64,000 nt of DNA from Pseudomonas sp. QS1027 (GCF_002814235.1 NZ_PHSU01000003.1:310001-374000); one strand, 5' to 3'. Positions 54,256 through 63,700 are shown, counted from the first letter of the stretch. The notes: generated from the sequence alone by a model not told the origin. Program-made: numbers and translations.

Positions 54256-55629
54256 ATGAACAAGTGCACCTTGGCCCTGGCAGTGGCCGTAGGGGTTTTG
54301 TCCCAGCAGGCGTATGCCGATGGGCAAGCTGATGCGAAAGGTTTTATCGATGGCGCTACGTCGACCCTGGGTCTGCGTAACTTCTACATCAACACCGATA
54401 ACCGTAGTGGCAAACCCGCTCAGAACCTGAACTCGGAATGGGGCCAAGGCTTCGATCTGCGTTTCAACTCCGGTTACACCCAAGGTACTGTAGGTTTCGG
54501 CCTGGATGTCATGGCCCTGGAAGCTATCCGTCTGGACACCGGCGGTGGTACCAACGGCGCGAGCAAAACCTCTGCTGGCGGCACTGTGTTCCCGACCGAA
54601 GCCACTAACGGCAACAATGCCAAGGCAGTCAATGATTTCGGTAGCCTGGGCCTGACCGGTAAAGTCCGCGTTTCGCAGACCGAACTGAAGATCGGTACCC
54701 TGCTGCCGAACAACCCGGTGATCAAGTACAACGACGGTCGTCTGCTGCCACAAACCTTCACCGGTGGCCAGATCACTTCGAACGAGATCAAGGACCTGAC
54801 CCTGACCCTCGGTCAGGTTGAGAAAGCCAAGGGCCGTAACTCGAGCAACGACGAAGATCTGTCGATCAATGGCGCAAACGCCAGCTCGAACTACTCCCAG
54901 GGTACTGCGGGCCGGTTCAGCAACAAGTTCCAGTACGCCGGTGCCGACTACAAGATCACCAAGGATCTGGTCGCTTCGTACTACTTCGGTGAGCTGAAGG
55001 ACTTCTACTCGCAGAACTTCCTCGGTCTGGTGCACAACTGGGCAATTGGTCCAGGCGTGCTGAAAAGCGACCTGCGCTACTACAATAGCCGCGACAACGG
55101 CGCCAACGGCAGCGACAAAAACTACTTCACCTCGGGTTACTACGGCGGTGGCGTCACCAAGGGCAAGGTCGACAACGACCTTTACAGCTACCTGGCCCTG
55201 TACTCGGTTGCCGGTCACACCTTCGGCGCTGGTTATCAGTACAGCAAAGGCGACAGCGACTTCCCATGGTTGAACCAGGGTGATGGCTCGTCGAACAGCA
55301 CCATCACCGACATGCAGATCCAGAAGTTCGCCCGTGCTGGCGAGAAGACCTGGCAAGCTCGCTACGCCTACGACTTCGCCAAGGTCGGCGTACCTGGCCT
55401 GACAGCCGGCATCATCTACCTGCACGGCGACAACATCCAGAACACCGCTGGCAGCCAGAGCGAGTGGGAACGCGATATCAGCTTGTCCTACGTGATTCCT
55501 GAAGGTCCTCTCAAGAACCTCGGCTTCGCTTTGAAAAACGCCATGTGGCGTACCAGTACCCTCGTTGCCGCCAGTGGCGACCAGGACGAAAACCGTGTGA
55601 TCGTCAGCTACTCGATTCCACTGCTGTAA
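54256..55629 (+). CDS. OprD-family outer-membrane porin
   Basis: A 457-residue porin with a signal peptide (MNKCTLALAVAVGVLSQQAYA, cleavage near residue 21). Many amphipathic beta strands typical of 18-stranded OprD-type substrate-specific porins follow (GFIDGATSTLGLRNFYINTDNRS, then many LGLRYY-type strands), with the C-terminal strand ending in aromatic-hydrophobic residues (VIVSYSIPLL). OprD/OprE-type members admit basic amino acids or anaerobically induced substrates; the exact one cannot be told. An AGAGGAG site precedes the ATG at 54256. The two flanking terminators isolate it. Confidence 0.9.
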   Translation: MNKCTLALAVAVGVLSQQAYADGQADAKGFIDGATSTLGLRNFYINTDNRSGKPAQNLNSEWGQGFDLRFNSGYTQGTVGFGLDVMALEAIRLDTGGGTNGASKTSAGGTVFPTEATNGNNAKAVNDFGSLGLTGKVRVSQTELKIGTLLPNNPVIKYNDGRLLPQTFTGGQITSNEIKDLTLTLGQVEKAKGRNSSNDEDLSINGANASSNYSQGTAGRFSNKFQYAGADYKITKDLVASYYFGELKDFYSQNFLGLVHNWAIGPGVLKSDLRYYNSRDNGANGSDKNYFTSGYYGGGVTKGKVDNDLYSYLALYSVAGHTFGAGYQYSKGDSDFPWLNQGDGSSNSTITDMQIQKFARAGEKTWQARYAYDFAKVGVPGLTAGIIYLHGDNIQNTAGSQSEWERDISLSYVIPEGPLKNLGFALKNAMWRTSTLVAASGDQDENRVIVSYSIPLL

Positions 55630-55644
55630 GCTCCGCTCTTTTGG

Positions 55645-55682
55645 CGCCCCGCTCGACCCAAGGTTGCGCGGGGCGTTTTTTT
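55645..55682 (+). terminator. Rho-independent terminator of the porin gene
   Basis: Eight-base GC stem CGCCCCGC (55645-55652) and GCGGGGCG (55668-55675) followed by TTTTTTT (55676-55682). It lies 16 bases after the porin stop. Confidence 0.92.
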
Positions 55683-55942
55683 GTCTGGGTTTCGGACACG
55701 CCCAGTGCTTCCGTCCTCCCGCAATACATGTTCTCGAAGCTCTCGGTCGAACAGCCCGGCCGCTGTTCTGTAACCTTCTGGAATGGTGTTCCCAGGCGAC
55801 TTTCAAGTCCAATGAAATAGTTTTTAAGATTCCCTTCCCGGCGGGCGTTCAGACCGCTATCGGTTTTCCGTTCTACCTGTCGCCCTTCCTGCCATACATG
55901 GGCGATACTCGCCCTGCGTGTTGCACCTGCCTGGGGATATCG
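55683..55942. other. Intergenic region upstream of the acyltransferase gene
   Basis: With the porin's terminator this gap is over 300 bases long. No gene is supported. An open frame continues from upstream into the acyltransferase gene but begins in the terminator and has no family N-terminus. TTTTTAAGATTCCC around 55820 could form a promoter, but I see no clear -35/-10 pair. Confidence 0.35.
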
Positions 55943-57067
55943 ATGCCGTTACAACGTCTGCAAAGCCTCTCTGAGGTCGCTGCCGAGCAATGGGATGCGC
56001 TGGTGCCCGACGGTCAGCCATTCCTCAGCCACGGGTTCCTGAGTGCCCTGGAAGACAGCGGCAGTCTCGGTCCGCACTCGGGCTGGCAGCCGGAGCATCT
56101 GCTGCATATGGAGGACGGTCGGCTAGTGGCGGCCTTGCCGAGTTATCGCAAATGGCATTCCTATGGCGAATATGTGTTTGACCACGGCTGGGCCGAGGCC
56201 TGCGAGCGCGCCGGCATCGCCTACTACCCCAAGCTGTTGACCGCCGTGCCGTTCAGTCCGGTGGGCGGCGCACGGCTGCTGGCGGCCAAGGCCGAGGACG
56301 GTTTTGAACTGTTGGCCGCGTTGCCGGGTTATCTGGAGATCGAAGAGCTTTCCAGTGCCCATATCAACTTCACCGATACCCTGGCCGATGCCGCCCTGGG
56401 TGAACAACCCGACTGGTTGCTGCGTTACGGTTGCCAGTTTCATTGGCAGAACCGCGGCTACCGGGATTTCCAGGACTTCCTCGATACCCTGAGTTCGCGC
56501 AAGCGCAAGCAGATGCGCAAGGAACGCGAGCAGGTCGCTGGGCAGGGCTTCGATTTCCAATGGCTGGAAGGTCGGGAGTTGAGCGAGGCCCAGTGGGATT
56601 TTGTCTACGCCTGTTATGCCAATACCTATGCGGTGCGACGCCAGGCGCCCTACCTGACCCGTGAGTTCTTCAGCCTGCTGGCCGAGCGCATGCCCGAGTC
56701 GATCCGCGTGGTCCTGGCCAAGCAGGGTGGGCGGCCCGTGGCCATGGCTTTCAGCCTGATCGGCGGCGACAGTTTCTATGGTCGTTACTGGGGCTGCCTG
56801 GCGGAGTTCGACCGGCTGCATTTCGAAACCTGTTTCTACCAGGGCATGGACTACGCCATCGACCAGGGGCTGCAACGTTTCGATGCCGGTGCCCAGGGCG
56901 AGCACAAATTGATTCGCGGCTTTGAACCGGTGATCACCCACTCCTGGCACTACCTGCGTCATCCGGGGTTGCGCACGGCGGTGAAGGATTTCCTCGCGCA
57001 GGAGCGGGTGGGCATTCTGGCCTATGCCGAAGAGGCGAGGGCGGCGTTGCCTTACCGGCAGGCCTGA
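55943..57067 (+). CDS. COG3146-type GNAT/FemAB-like acyltransferase
   Basis: A 374-residue protein of the COG3146 group (also called peptidogalycan biosynthesis-like), related to the FemAB/GNAT superfamily. Conserved parts include DGQPFLSHGFLSALEDSGS, NRGYRDFQDFLDTLSSRKRKQMRKERE, and FYGRYWGCLAEFDRLHFETCFYQGMDYAI with the GARGEHK-like motif (AGAQGEHKLIRGFEP). Its substrate is unknown. The ATG at 55943 was chosen because the family begins LxxLxEVxAxxWDALxP. Convergent with the ABC gene. Confidence 0.85.
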   Translation: MPLQRLQSLSEVAAEQWDALVPDGQPFLSHGFLSALEDSGSLGPHSGWQPEHLLHMEDGRLVAALPSYRKWHSYGEYVFDHGWAEACERAGIAYYPKLLTAVPFSPVGGARLLAAKAEDGFELLAALPGYLEIEELSSAHINFTDTLADAALGEQPDWLLRYGCQFHWQNRGYRDFQDFLDTLSSRKRKQMRKEREQVAGQGFDFQWLEGRELSEAQWDFVYACYANTYAVRRQAPYLTREFFSLLAERMPESIRVVLAKQGGRPVAMAFSLIGGDSFYGRYWGCLAEFDRLHFETCFYQGMDYAIDQGLQRFDAGAQGEHKLIRGFEPVITHSWHYLRHPGLRTAVKDFLAQERVGILAYAEEARAALPYRQA

Positions 57068-57104
57068 TGGGGCAACCGCCCCCTTGCGGGGGCGGTGGTG
57101 GCGT

Positions 57105-58937
57105 TCAATCGATGCCGACGAACCCGCCGGTCTGGTGTTGCCACAAGCGGGCATACAAGCCGCCATGGGCCAGCAGTTCGGCATGGCTGCCGGTTTCGGC
57201 GATCCGGCCATTTTCCAGGACCACCAGGCGGTCCATGCGGGCAATGGTCGACAGGCGGTGGGCAATGGCAATCACGGTCTTGCCTTCCATCAGGGTCTCC
57301 AGGCTTTCCTGGATCGCCGCTTCCACTTCCGAATCGAGGGCCGAGGTCGCTTCGTCCATGATCAGGATCGGCGCGTCCTTGAGCAGGACCCGGGCAATGG
57401 CGACGCGCTGGCGCTGGCCACCGGAGAGTTTCACGCCGCGCTCGCCGACATGGGCGTCGAAACCGGTGCGACCCTCGGCATCCGACAGGAGTGGGATGAA
57501 CTCATCGGCCCGGGCCTTGCGCGCCGCTTCCCAGAGTTCGGCGTCGCTGGCATCGGGTTTGCCGTAGAGCAGGTTGTCGCGAATCGAGCGGTGCAGCAGC
57601 GAGGTGTCCTGGGTAATCATGCCTATGCGCTCGCGCAGGCTTTCCTGGGCAACTTCGGCAATGTCCTGGCCATCCACCAGGATCCGCCCGCCTTGCAGGT
57701 CATAGAGCCGCAGCAGCAGGTTGACCAGGGTCGACTTGCCGGCACCGGACGGACCGATCAGGCCGATTTTCTCCCCGGGACGAATCGTCAGGTTGAGGTC
57801 GCTGATCACGCCGCTGCGCTTGCCGTAGTGGAAGTCCACATGCTCGAAGCGCACTTCGCCCTGGGTGACCCGCAGGCGCGGGGCCTGCTCGCGGTCGGTG
57901 ACGCTGACCGGTTGGGCGATGGTCTGCAGGCCGTCCTGGACCATGCCGATATTTTCGAAAATGCCGTTGACCACCCACATGATCCAGCCGGACATGTTGA
58001 CGATGCGGATCACCAGGCCGGTGGCCAGGGCAATGGCGCCAACCGAGATCAGCGACTGGGTCCACAGCCACAGCGCCAGGCCGGTGGTGGTGACGATCAG
58101 CAGGCCATTGAGGCTGGTGATGACGACGTCCATGCTGGTCACCACGCGGGCCGCCAGTTGGGTTTTTTCGGTCTGCTCCACCAGCGCTTCACGGGCGTAT
58201 TGCTGCTCGAAACGGGTGTGGGCAAACAGCTTCAGGGTGGTGATGTTGGTGTAGCCGTCGACGATCCGGCCCATGAGTTTGGAACGGGCTTCGGAGGAGA
58301 TCACCGAGCGCGCCTTCACCCGCGGCACGAAGTAGTACAGCGCGCCGATGTAGCAGGCGATCCAGATCAGCAGCGGGATCATCAGGCGCCAGTCCGCCTC
58401 GACGAACAGCACCAGGGAACTGATGACATAGATCAGCACATGCCAGATGGCGTCGACGGCCTGGACGGCGGAGTCACGCAGCGAGTTGCCGGTCTGCATG
58501 ATGCGCTGGGCAATACGTCCGGCGAAGTCGTTCTGGAAGAAGTTGAGGCTCTGCCTGAGCACATAGCTGTGGTTTTGCCAGCGAATCATGCTGGTCATGC
58601 CCGGGCTGATGGTCTGGTGCACCAGCAGGTCGTGCAGGCCGAAGAAAATCGGACGCAGGATCAGGGCGACGACGGCCATCCACAGCAACTCGCTGCCATG
58701 GACCTGGAAGAATTCGGTATTGGGGGTGCCCTGGGCCAGGTCGATGATCCGGCTCAGGTAGCTGAACAGCGCCACTTCGATCAGCGCGGCGAACAAGCCG
58801 ACGATCAACAGCGCGACGAAGCTTGGCCAGACCTGGCGCAGGTAATACAGGTAGAAGGGCAGGACGGTGTTCGGCGGAGCGGCAGTGGGGGCGTCGCGGA
58901 AAATATCGATCAGTTGTTCAAAACGACGATAGAGCAT
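57105..58937 (-). CDS. ABC exporter, fused permease and ATP-binding domains (MsbA/ABCB type)
   Basis: A 610-residue half-transporter. The membrane domain (about 25-340) has six predicted helices (FVALLIVGLFAALIEVALFSYLS is the first full one). The nucleotide-binding domain has Walker A GPSGAGKST, Q-loop MITQDTSLLHRSI, signature LSGGQRQR, Walker B ILIMDEATS and the H-loop histidine (IAHRLST). It homodimerises to export an unknown substrate. The ATG at 58937 gives MLYRRFEQLIDIFR. It lies next to ppiA, same strand, but 85 bases apart. Confidence 0.92.
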   Translation of the reverse strand: MLYRRFEQLIDIFRDAPTAAPPNTVLPFYLYYLRQVWPSFVALLIVGLFAALIEVALFSYLSRIIDLAQGTPNTEFFQVHGSELLWMAVVALILRPIFFGLHDLLVHQTISPGMTSMIRWQNHSYVLRQSLNFFQNDFAGRIAQRIMQTGNSLRDSAVQAVDAIWHVLIYVISSLVLFVEADWRLMIPLLIWIACYIGALYYFVPRVKARSVISSEARSKLMGRIVDGYTNITTLKLFAHTRFEQQYAREALVEQTEKTQLAARVVTSMDVVITSLNGLLIVTTTGLALWLWTQSLISVGAIALATGLVIRIVNMSGWIMWVVNGIFENIGMVQDGLQTIAQPVSVTDREQAPRLRVTQGEVRFEHVDFHYGKRSGVISDLNLTIRPGEKIGLIGPSGAGKSTLVNLLLRLYDLQGGRILVDGQDIAEVAQESLRERIGMITQDTSLLHRSIRDNLLYGKPDASDAELWEAARKARADEFIPLLSDAEGRTGFDAHVGERGVKLSGGQRQRVAIARVLLKDAPILIMDEATSALDSEVEAAIQESLETLMEGKTVIAIAHRLSTIARMDRLVVLENGRIAETGSHAELLAHGGLYARLWQHQTGGFVGID

Positions 58938-59022
58938 GGGTTCTGACGCCCGTCAGGCGGGCTCTCCTTGAAGATGAAGCGGCGCAAGCCACGGGCATCC
59001 GGCCTGAAGCTTGCGCCTGCCA

Positions 59023-59589
59023 TTAGTCGATCCGTTTGGCCGACTTGATATACACCGGGTCCGACGGTACGTCCGACATGCCTTGCTTGGTGGTGGTCGG
59101 CGAGTTGACGATGATATCGACCACTTCCATGCCCTTGACCACCTTGGCGAAGACCGCATAACCGGCATCGCGGCCCGGGTCGAGGAAGTCATTGTCCTTC
59201 ACGTTGATGAAGAATTGGCTGGTGGCCGAGTTCGGATCCGAGGTCCGCGCCATCGACAAGCTGCCACGCACGTTGTGCAGGCCGTTGCTGGCTTCGTTCT
59301 TGATCGGCGCCTGGGTCGGCTTCTGCGCCATCTGCGCGGTGAAACCGCCGCCCTGTACCATGAAGCCCGGAATCACCCGGTGGAAGATGGTGTTGTTATA
59401 GAAACCACTGTCCACGTAGGCGAGGAAGTTCTTGGTGCTGATCGGCGCATGCACCGGGTCCAGCTCGATTTCAATGGTGCCGTTGGTGGTCACCAGTTCT
59501 ACATGGGGCGCCTTGGCGGTATCGGTGGCGGCCATCAGGTTGGCGGCAAAGAGTACGGAGCCGGTGAACAGGGCGATTTTTTTCAGCAT
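59023..59589 (-). CDS. ppiA: Periplasmic peptidyl-prolyl cis-trans isomerase (cyclophilin A type)
   Basis: A 188-residue cyclophilin with a signal peptide ([20 protein letters not shown], cleavage near residue 21). Active-site segments are [15 protein letters not shown] (arginine, phenylalanine) and [20 protein letters not shown], in the compact bacterial form. It catalyses proline isomerisation in periplasmic folding. The reading starts at ATG 59589, four bases after the hydrolase gene ends, so the two are probably in one transcript with the hydrolase first. Confidence 0.93.
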   Translation of the reverse strand: MLKKIALFTGSVLFAANLMAATDTAKAPHVELVTTNGTIEIELDPVHAPISTKNFLAYVDSGFYNNTIFHRVIPGFMVQGGGFTAQMAQKPTQAPIKNEASNGLHNVRGSLSMARTSDPNSATSQFFINVKDNDFLDPGRDAGYAVFAKVVKGMEVVDIIVNSPTTTKQGMSDVPSDPVYIKSAKRID

Positions 59590-59592
59590 GGT

Positions 59593-60396
59593 TCAGTGAT
59601 CCTGGGTGGTGGTTTCGACTGCGGTTAGAAACTCAAGCAGGGTTTGGTTGAAGACCTGGGGTTGATCCAGCGGCGTGCCGTGACGCGAATCGGCGATCAC
59701 TACCAGGCGTGCATCGGCGATCAGTTTGACATAGCTTTCCTTCAGCGCGACCGGTGTGTAGTCGTGGTCGGCGCTGACGATCAGGGTTGGACAGGCAATC
59801 CGGGAAAGTTGTTCCTGGACACCCCAGCCGACGATGGCGTCGAAGCTGGCGAGATAAGCACGTTTGTCGTTTTTTGCCCAGCGCTCGGCCATCTTGTGCC
59901 GCAATGGCGCCTGCTCGGGCTTGGGAAACAGTACCTTGCCGAGGATCTTGCCGATGCGCCTCAGGCCCACCACCCGGCCGAGGATCCAGCGCGAAGCCCA
60001 TTGCAGATAGTCGCTGGGTTTGCGCACCTTGACCTCGGGCATGCTGTTGACCACGCACAGGCTCCTGAGCGCGTGCGGCTGGTCCACCGCCAGTTGGAAG
60101 CCGATCATGCCCCCCATGGAGATGCCCACCAGGTGCGGGCGGCCCAGGTTCAGGTGCTCGATCAGGGCCAGGATATCGGAGCTGAAGCCGGCGATGCTGT
60201 AGCGCTGGCGGGGCTTGTCGGAGCGGCCGTGGCCGCGCATGTCCATGATGATGACCCGGTGCTGCGCTGACAATGCCGGTATCTGCATTTCCCAGTCGAG
60301 GGTGCTGGAACCCAGGCCGTGGATCAGCAGCACCGGCGTGCCGTGGCCGTACTCCTCATAATGCAGCGTACAACCTTCGTGTTCGAAATAGGCCAT
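59593..60396 (-). CDS. Alpha/beta-fold hydrolase
   Basis: A 267-residue alpha/beta hydrolase. The oxyanion motif is HGLGSST (26-32) and the nucleophile is S93 in GISMGG. The likely acid is D210 or D212 in VSADHDYTP and the histidine H239 in DSRHGTP. The substrate is unknown; relatives include lactonase/esterase and 3-oxoadipate enol-lactonase-like proteins. A short gap to the upstream LysR gene and 3 bases to ppiA imply one transcript. Confidence 0.85.
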   Translation of the reverse strand: MAYFEHEGCTLHYEEYGHGTPVLLIHGLGSSTLDWEMQIPALSAQHRVIIMDMRGHGRSDKPRQRYSIAGFSSDILALIEHLNLGRPHLVGISMGGMIGFQLAVDQPHALRSLCVVNSMPEVKVRKPSDYLQWASRWILGRVVGLRRIGKILGKVLFPKPEQAPLRHKMAERWAKNDKRAYLASFDAIVGWGVQEQLSRIACPTLIVSADHDYTPVALKESYVKLIADARLVVIADSRHGTPLDQPQVFNQTLLEFLTAVETTTQDH

Positions 60397-60410
60397 GGGT
60401 CAACATCCTG

Positions 60411-61334
60411 TCAGGCTTGCTGGGGAGCGGCGAAGGGGGCGTCCAGCGGCGCGGTGTCGAAGGTGCGCAGCAGTTCGATAAGAATCTGCGTGGCCGGCCC
60501 CAGGGGTTTGTCCTTGTTCGAGTACAGATAGAACGTCGGGTGGCGGCTGCCACCCTGGTCCAACGGTAGCACCTTGAGCAGACCTTCCCGGATTTCCCGT
60601 TCGATCATGTGCCGCGGCAGCCAGGCAAAGCCCAGGCCGTTGCCGATAAAAGTGGCGGCCGTGGCCAGGCTGCCGACGGTCCAGCGTTGCTCGGCACCGA
60701 GCCAGCCGACATCCCGTGGTTGCTGGCGGCCGGAGTCACGGATCACCACCTGCAGCTGGCTTTCCAGGTCCTGGAAGGTCAGCGTGCGTTGCAAACGGTG
60801 CAGGGCGTGTTCCGGGTGGGCGACGGCGACGAATTCCACCGCGCTCATCTCGGTGCCCAGATAGCCGGGGATATTGAAGCCGCTGATGGCCAGGTCGGCG
60901 ACGCCTTCGAGCAGGACTTCCTCCACTCCCGACAGCACTTCCTCACGCAGGCGCACGCGGCAGCCGCGGCTCTGCGGCATGAACGCGGTCAGCGCCCGGA
61001 CCAGGCGGGCATTGGGATAGGCGGCGTCCACCACCAGGCGCACTTCGGCTTCCCAGCCCTGTTCCATATGGTGGGCCAGGTCTTCCAGCTGGCTGGCCTG
61101 TTTCACCAGTTGCCGGGAGCGCCGCAGCAGCACGCCGCCGGCTTCGGTGAGCACGGCTTTGCGTCCGTCGATGCGCAACAGCGGCACCCCGAGCTGATCC
61201 TGCATGCGGGCCACGGTATAGCTGACGGATGACTGCGAACGATGCAGGGCTTCGGCGGCCTGGGCGAAGCCACCGTGATCGACCACGGCCTGCAGCGTTC
61301 GCCATTGATCAAGGGTCACTCGGGGCGCTTTCAA
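60411..61334 (-). CDS. LysR-family transcriptional regulator
   Basis: A 307-residue LysR regulator. HTH at about 4-66 (TLDQWRTLQAVVDHGGFAQAAEALHRSQSSVSYTVARMQ pattern) and effector domain at about 95-295. The start is the TTG at 61334: AGAGGA lies upstream at the proper distance, and the protein then begins KAPRVTLDQW like its relatives; an in-frame ATG at 61415 would add 27 unsupported residues. It is divergent from a small exported-protein gene; the azoR gene beyond may be a target (inference). Confidence 0.88.
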   Translation of the reverse strand: MKAPRVTLDQWRTLQAVVDHGGFAQAAEALHRSQSSVSYTVARMQDQLGVPLLRIDGRKAVLTEAGGVLLRRSRQLVKQASQLEDLAHHMEQGWEAEVRLVVDAAYPNARLVRALTAFMPQSRGCRVRLREEVLSGVEEVLLEGVADLAISGFNIPGYLGTEMSAVEFVAVAHPEHALHRLQRTLTFQDLESQLQVVIRDSGRQQPRDVGWLGAEQRWTVGSLATAATFIGNGLGFAWLPRHMIEREIREGLLKVLPLDQGGSRHPTFYLYSNKDKPLGPATQILIELLRTFDTAPLDAPFAAPQQA

Positions 61335-61383
61335 GTTGGGTTCCTCTTGTCCTAAGCTGGCGGTCCTTCTTGGAGACTGCCGA

Positions 61384-61698
61384 ATGAGAAAAATCTGTTG
61401 TGTGTTGCTGGCCATGCTGCCCTTGACGGCATGGGCTTATCCCATCGAAGTCGAAAAACAACTCAACGGCCTGAGCATCGACTACACGACCTTCGATACC
61501 GATACGGATATCGGTTCCATCCAGGTGAACAACTACGGGAAAACCGACGCGCTGTGCACGGTGGTGTTCCGTAACGGGCCCGAGGCCCCACGGACCCGCA
61601 AGCTCGATCTGCCGGCCGGGAAGAGCAAGAATGCCAGCGCCAAATTCACCCGCAGCATTATCCGGCTGAACCTGGGACTGACCTGCGTAGCGAAATGA
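61384..61698 (+). CDS. Small exported protein of unknown function
   Basis: A 104-residue protein with a signal peptide (RKICCVLLAMLPLTAWA, cleavage near residue 18). The mature part has two cysteines (DALCTVVF and LTCVAK at the end), which could form a disulfide, and a beta-like core (VEKQLNGLSIDYTTFDTDTDIGSIQVNNYG). GGAG precedes the ATG at 61384. Small gene between a LysR gene and azoR. I do not recognise the family; similar proteins are annotated as hypothetical in pseudomonads. Confidence 0.75.
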   Translation: MRKICCVLLAMLPLTAWAYPIEVEKQLNGLSIDYTTFDTDTDIGSIQVNNYGKTDALCTVVFRNGPEAPRTRKLDLPAGKSKNASAKFTRSIIRLNLGLTCVAK

Positions 61699-61846
61699 TC
61701 CCCGAGGAGCATTCTGCCAAGCATGCTCCGCCTATCAACAAATTTATAGATAGGTTGTAGTCATTTTTTCGGCTTTTTTATCGGCTGAACGCTGTTTAAT
61801 CTCCACTCCATCGACTTACAGCCCTTAGCGATGGAGCCTACCTCCC

Positions 61847-62446
61847 ATGTCCCGCGTACTGATCATCGAAAGCAGCGCCCGCCAGCAAGACTCGGTTTCC
61901 CGCCAGTTGACCCAGCAATTCATCGGTCAATGGCAAGCCGCTCACCCGGCCGACCCGATCACTGTCCGTGATCTGGCGACCGATCCGGTACCGCATCTGG
62001 ACAGCCACCTGCTGGGCGGCTGGATGAAACCCGTCGAGCAGCGCACGGCCATCGAGAAGGCGGCGCTGGAGCGCTCCAACCATCTGACCGACGAACTGCT
62101 GGCGGCGGACGTGCTGGTGCTGGCGGCGCCGATGTACAACTTCGCGATCCCGAGCACCCTCAAGGCCTGGCTTGACCATGTGCTGCGGGCCGGGCTGACC
62201 TTCAAGTACACCGACACCGGCCCGCAGGGTTTGCTGGTCGGCAAGCGAGCCTATGTCCTGACCGCGCGCGGCGGGTTGTATGCCGGTGGCACCAACGATC
62301 ACCAGGAACCCTACCTGCGTCAGGTGCTGGCGTTTATCGGTATCCATGACGTCACCTTCATTCACGCCGAAGGCCTGAATATGGGCGGCGACTTCCAGGA
62401 AAAAGGCCTGAACCAGGCCAAGGCGCGGATTGCCCAGGTCGCTTGA
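61847..62446 (+). CDS. azoR: FMN-dependent NADH-azoreductase
   Basis: A 199-residue flavodoxin-like enzyme of the AzoR/AcpD family. FMN-binding parts are LIIESSARQQDSVSR (about 4-18), AAPMYNFAIPSTLKAWLDHVLRAG (about 94-117) and TARGGLYAGG (about 140-149). It reduces azo compounds and quinones with NADH; the physiological substrate is likely quinones. The ATG at 61847 gives MSRVLIIESSARQ. An A+T-rich promoter region lies upstream (TTATAGATAGGTTGTAG, about 61744-61760). Confidence 0.93.
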   Translation: MSRVLIIESSARQQDSVSRQLTQQFIGQWQAAHPADPITVRDLATDPVPHLDSHLLGGWMKPVEQRTAIEKAALERSNHLTDELLAADVLVLAAPMYNFAIPSTLKAWLDHVLRAGLTFKYTDTGPQGLLVGKRAYVLTARGGLYAGGTNDHQEPYLRQVLAFIGIHDVTFIHAEGLNMGGDFQEKGLNQAKARIAQVA

Positions 62447-62556
62447 GGACTTAATGTTCAGCTAATCGCCGATTGTTTTAGTGCCCCTAGCGAGTTCCCT
62501 TCAAGGCGTTCGCGCATCGAACCTCCCTTTGCACTGGTTGCTCCCTGAGTGCATGC

Positions 62557-62593
62557 AACCCGATCCGGCCGCCCAGCCGATCGGGTTTTTTTT
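62557..62593 (+). terminator. Rho-independent terminator between azoR and the EamA gene
   Basis: Stem CCCGATC (62559-62565) and GATCGGG (62579-62585), 13-base loop, followed by eight T. It lies 110 bases after azoR and 64 bases before the next start. Confidence 0.85.
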
Positions 62594-62656
62594 CGCCCTG
62601 GATTCCTTGTGCGGCAGAAAGTCGTTAAGGTCGCGGCCATTATTTGCGAGGCATTC

Positions 62657-63517
62657 ATGGGTTATCTACTTTTCGTCACGCTGATCCAGGCGTTTTCCTT
62701 CAGCCTGATCGGTGAATACCTGGCTGGCCATGTCGACAGTTACTTCGCCGTGCTGGTGCGGGTGCTGCTGGCCGGGCTGGTGTTCATTCCCTTGACCCGC
62801 TGGCGCCAGGTGGAGCCGGCGTTCATGCGCGGCATGCTGCTGATCGGTGCCCTGCAGTTCGGTGTCACCTATGTCTGCCTGTACCTGAGCTTCCGGGTGC
62901 TGACGGTGCCGGAGGTGTTGCTGTTCACCATCCTCACGCCGTTGCACGTGACCCTGATCGAAGATGCCCTGAACCGGCGCTTCAACCCCTGGGCCCTGCT
63001 TGCGGCACTGGTGGCGGTGGCCGGTGCGGCGGTGATCCGCTACGACCGGGTCAATCCGGATTTCTTCATGGGCTTTTTGCTGCTGCAACTGGCCAACTTC
63101 ACCTATGCCGCCGGGCAGGTGCTCTACAAGCACCTGGTGGCGCGACACCCCAGCGACCAGCCGCATTATCGGCGTTTCGGCTATTTCTACCTGGGCGCGT
63201 TGGCGGTGGCGCTGCCGGCGTTCCTGTTGCTCGGCAAGGCCAGCTACCTGTCCGTGGCCCCGTTGCAATGGGGCGTGCTGGTGTTCCTCGGGCTGGTGAG
63301 CACGGCGCTGGGGATGTACTGGTGGAACAAGGGCGCGTGCCTGGTCAATGGCGCCACGCTGGCAGTGATGAACAACCTGCATGTGCCGGTGGGCTTGCTG
63401 ATCAACCTGTTGATCTGGAATCAGCACGAGCCGCTGGGGCGGTTGTTCTTCGGTGGCCTGGTGATCCTGGCGGCGGTGTGGATCAGCCGCCTGGGCGCGC
63501 GGCCGCTCAAGGCCTAG
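62657..63517 (+). CDS. EamA-family (DMT) transporter
   Basis: A 286-residue ten-TM exporter of the DMT group, with repeats split near residue 140. It begins GYLLFVTLIQAFSFSLIGEYLAGHVDSYFAVL. The ATG at 62657 was chosen because the terminator at 62557-62593 lies in any longer version. Third EamA gene of this window. Related proteins are annotated as carboxylate/amine exporters; the substrate is unknown. Confidence 0.85.
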   Translation: MGYLLFVTLIQAFSFSLIGEYLAGHVDSYFAVLVRVLLAGLVFIPLTRWRQVEPAFMRGMLLIGALQFGVTYVCLYLSFRVLTVPEVLLFTILTPLHVTLIEDALNRRFNPWALLAALVAVAGAAVIRYDRVNPDFFMGFLLLQLANFTYAAGQVLYKHLVARHPSDQPHYRRFGYFYLGALAVALPAFLLLGKASYLSVAPLQWGVLVFLGLVSTALGMYWWNKGACLVNGATLAVMNNLHVPVGLLINLLIWNQHEPLGRLFFGGLVILAAVWISRLGARPLKA

Positions 63518-63624
63518 AGCGCGTGCTCTTGCGGTTCGGGAATATGGCTGGCGCCCAATAGCGCCGGCAACATCCCGGCCCGCAGGTCGTTGCCGCTCGG
63601 CTGCTGGTAGAGGCTCAGGCCGAA
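63514..63624 (-). pseudogene. Orphan 36-codon 3' tail of an unknown gene
   Basis: An open frame on the minus strand reads FGLSLYQQPSGNDLRAGMLP, then ALLGASHIPEPQEHAL and a TAG whose bases overlap the EamA stop (convergent). Codon choice looks like core Pseudomonas coding sequence. Directly upstream (63625-63627) the frame has TAG, and no start codon or upstream coding follows. It is the severed end of a longer gene, cut near 63625, where sequence character changes. I do not recognise the protein. Confidence 0.5.
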
Positions 63625-63700
63625 CTAAGGAAGCGGAGATAATCCCTGGAAAACCTCACCACTGGTCATAGACCTGGAAATACAAAAATCCTATATTCCA

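Noticed and set aside
54106..55812. A 568-codon minus-strand frame over the porin gene
   Set aside because: The porin has a signal peptide, beta strands and terminator on the plus strand; the other frame has no such features.
57024..58946. A 640-codon open frame on the plus strand across the ABC exporter
   Set aside because: The ABC exporter has all nucleotide-binding motifs on the minus strand; the plus frame is a GC-rich shadow.
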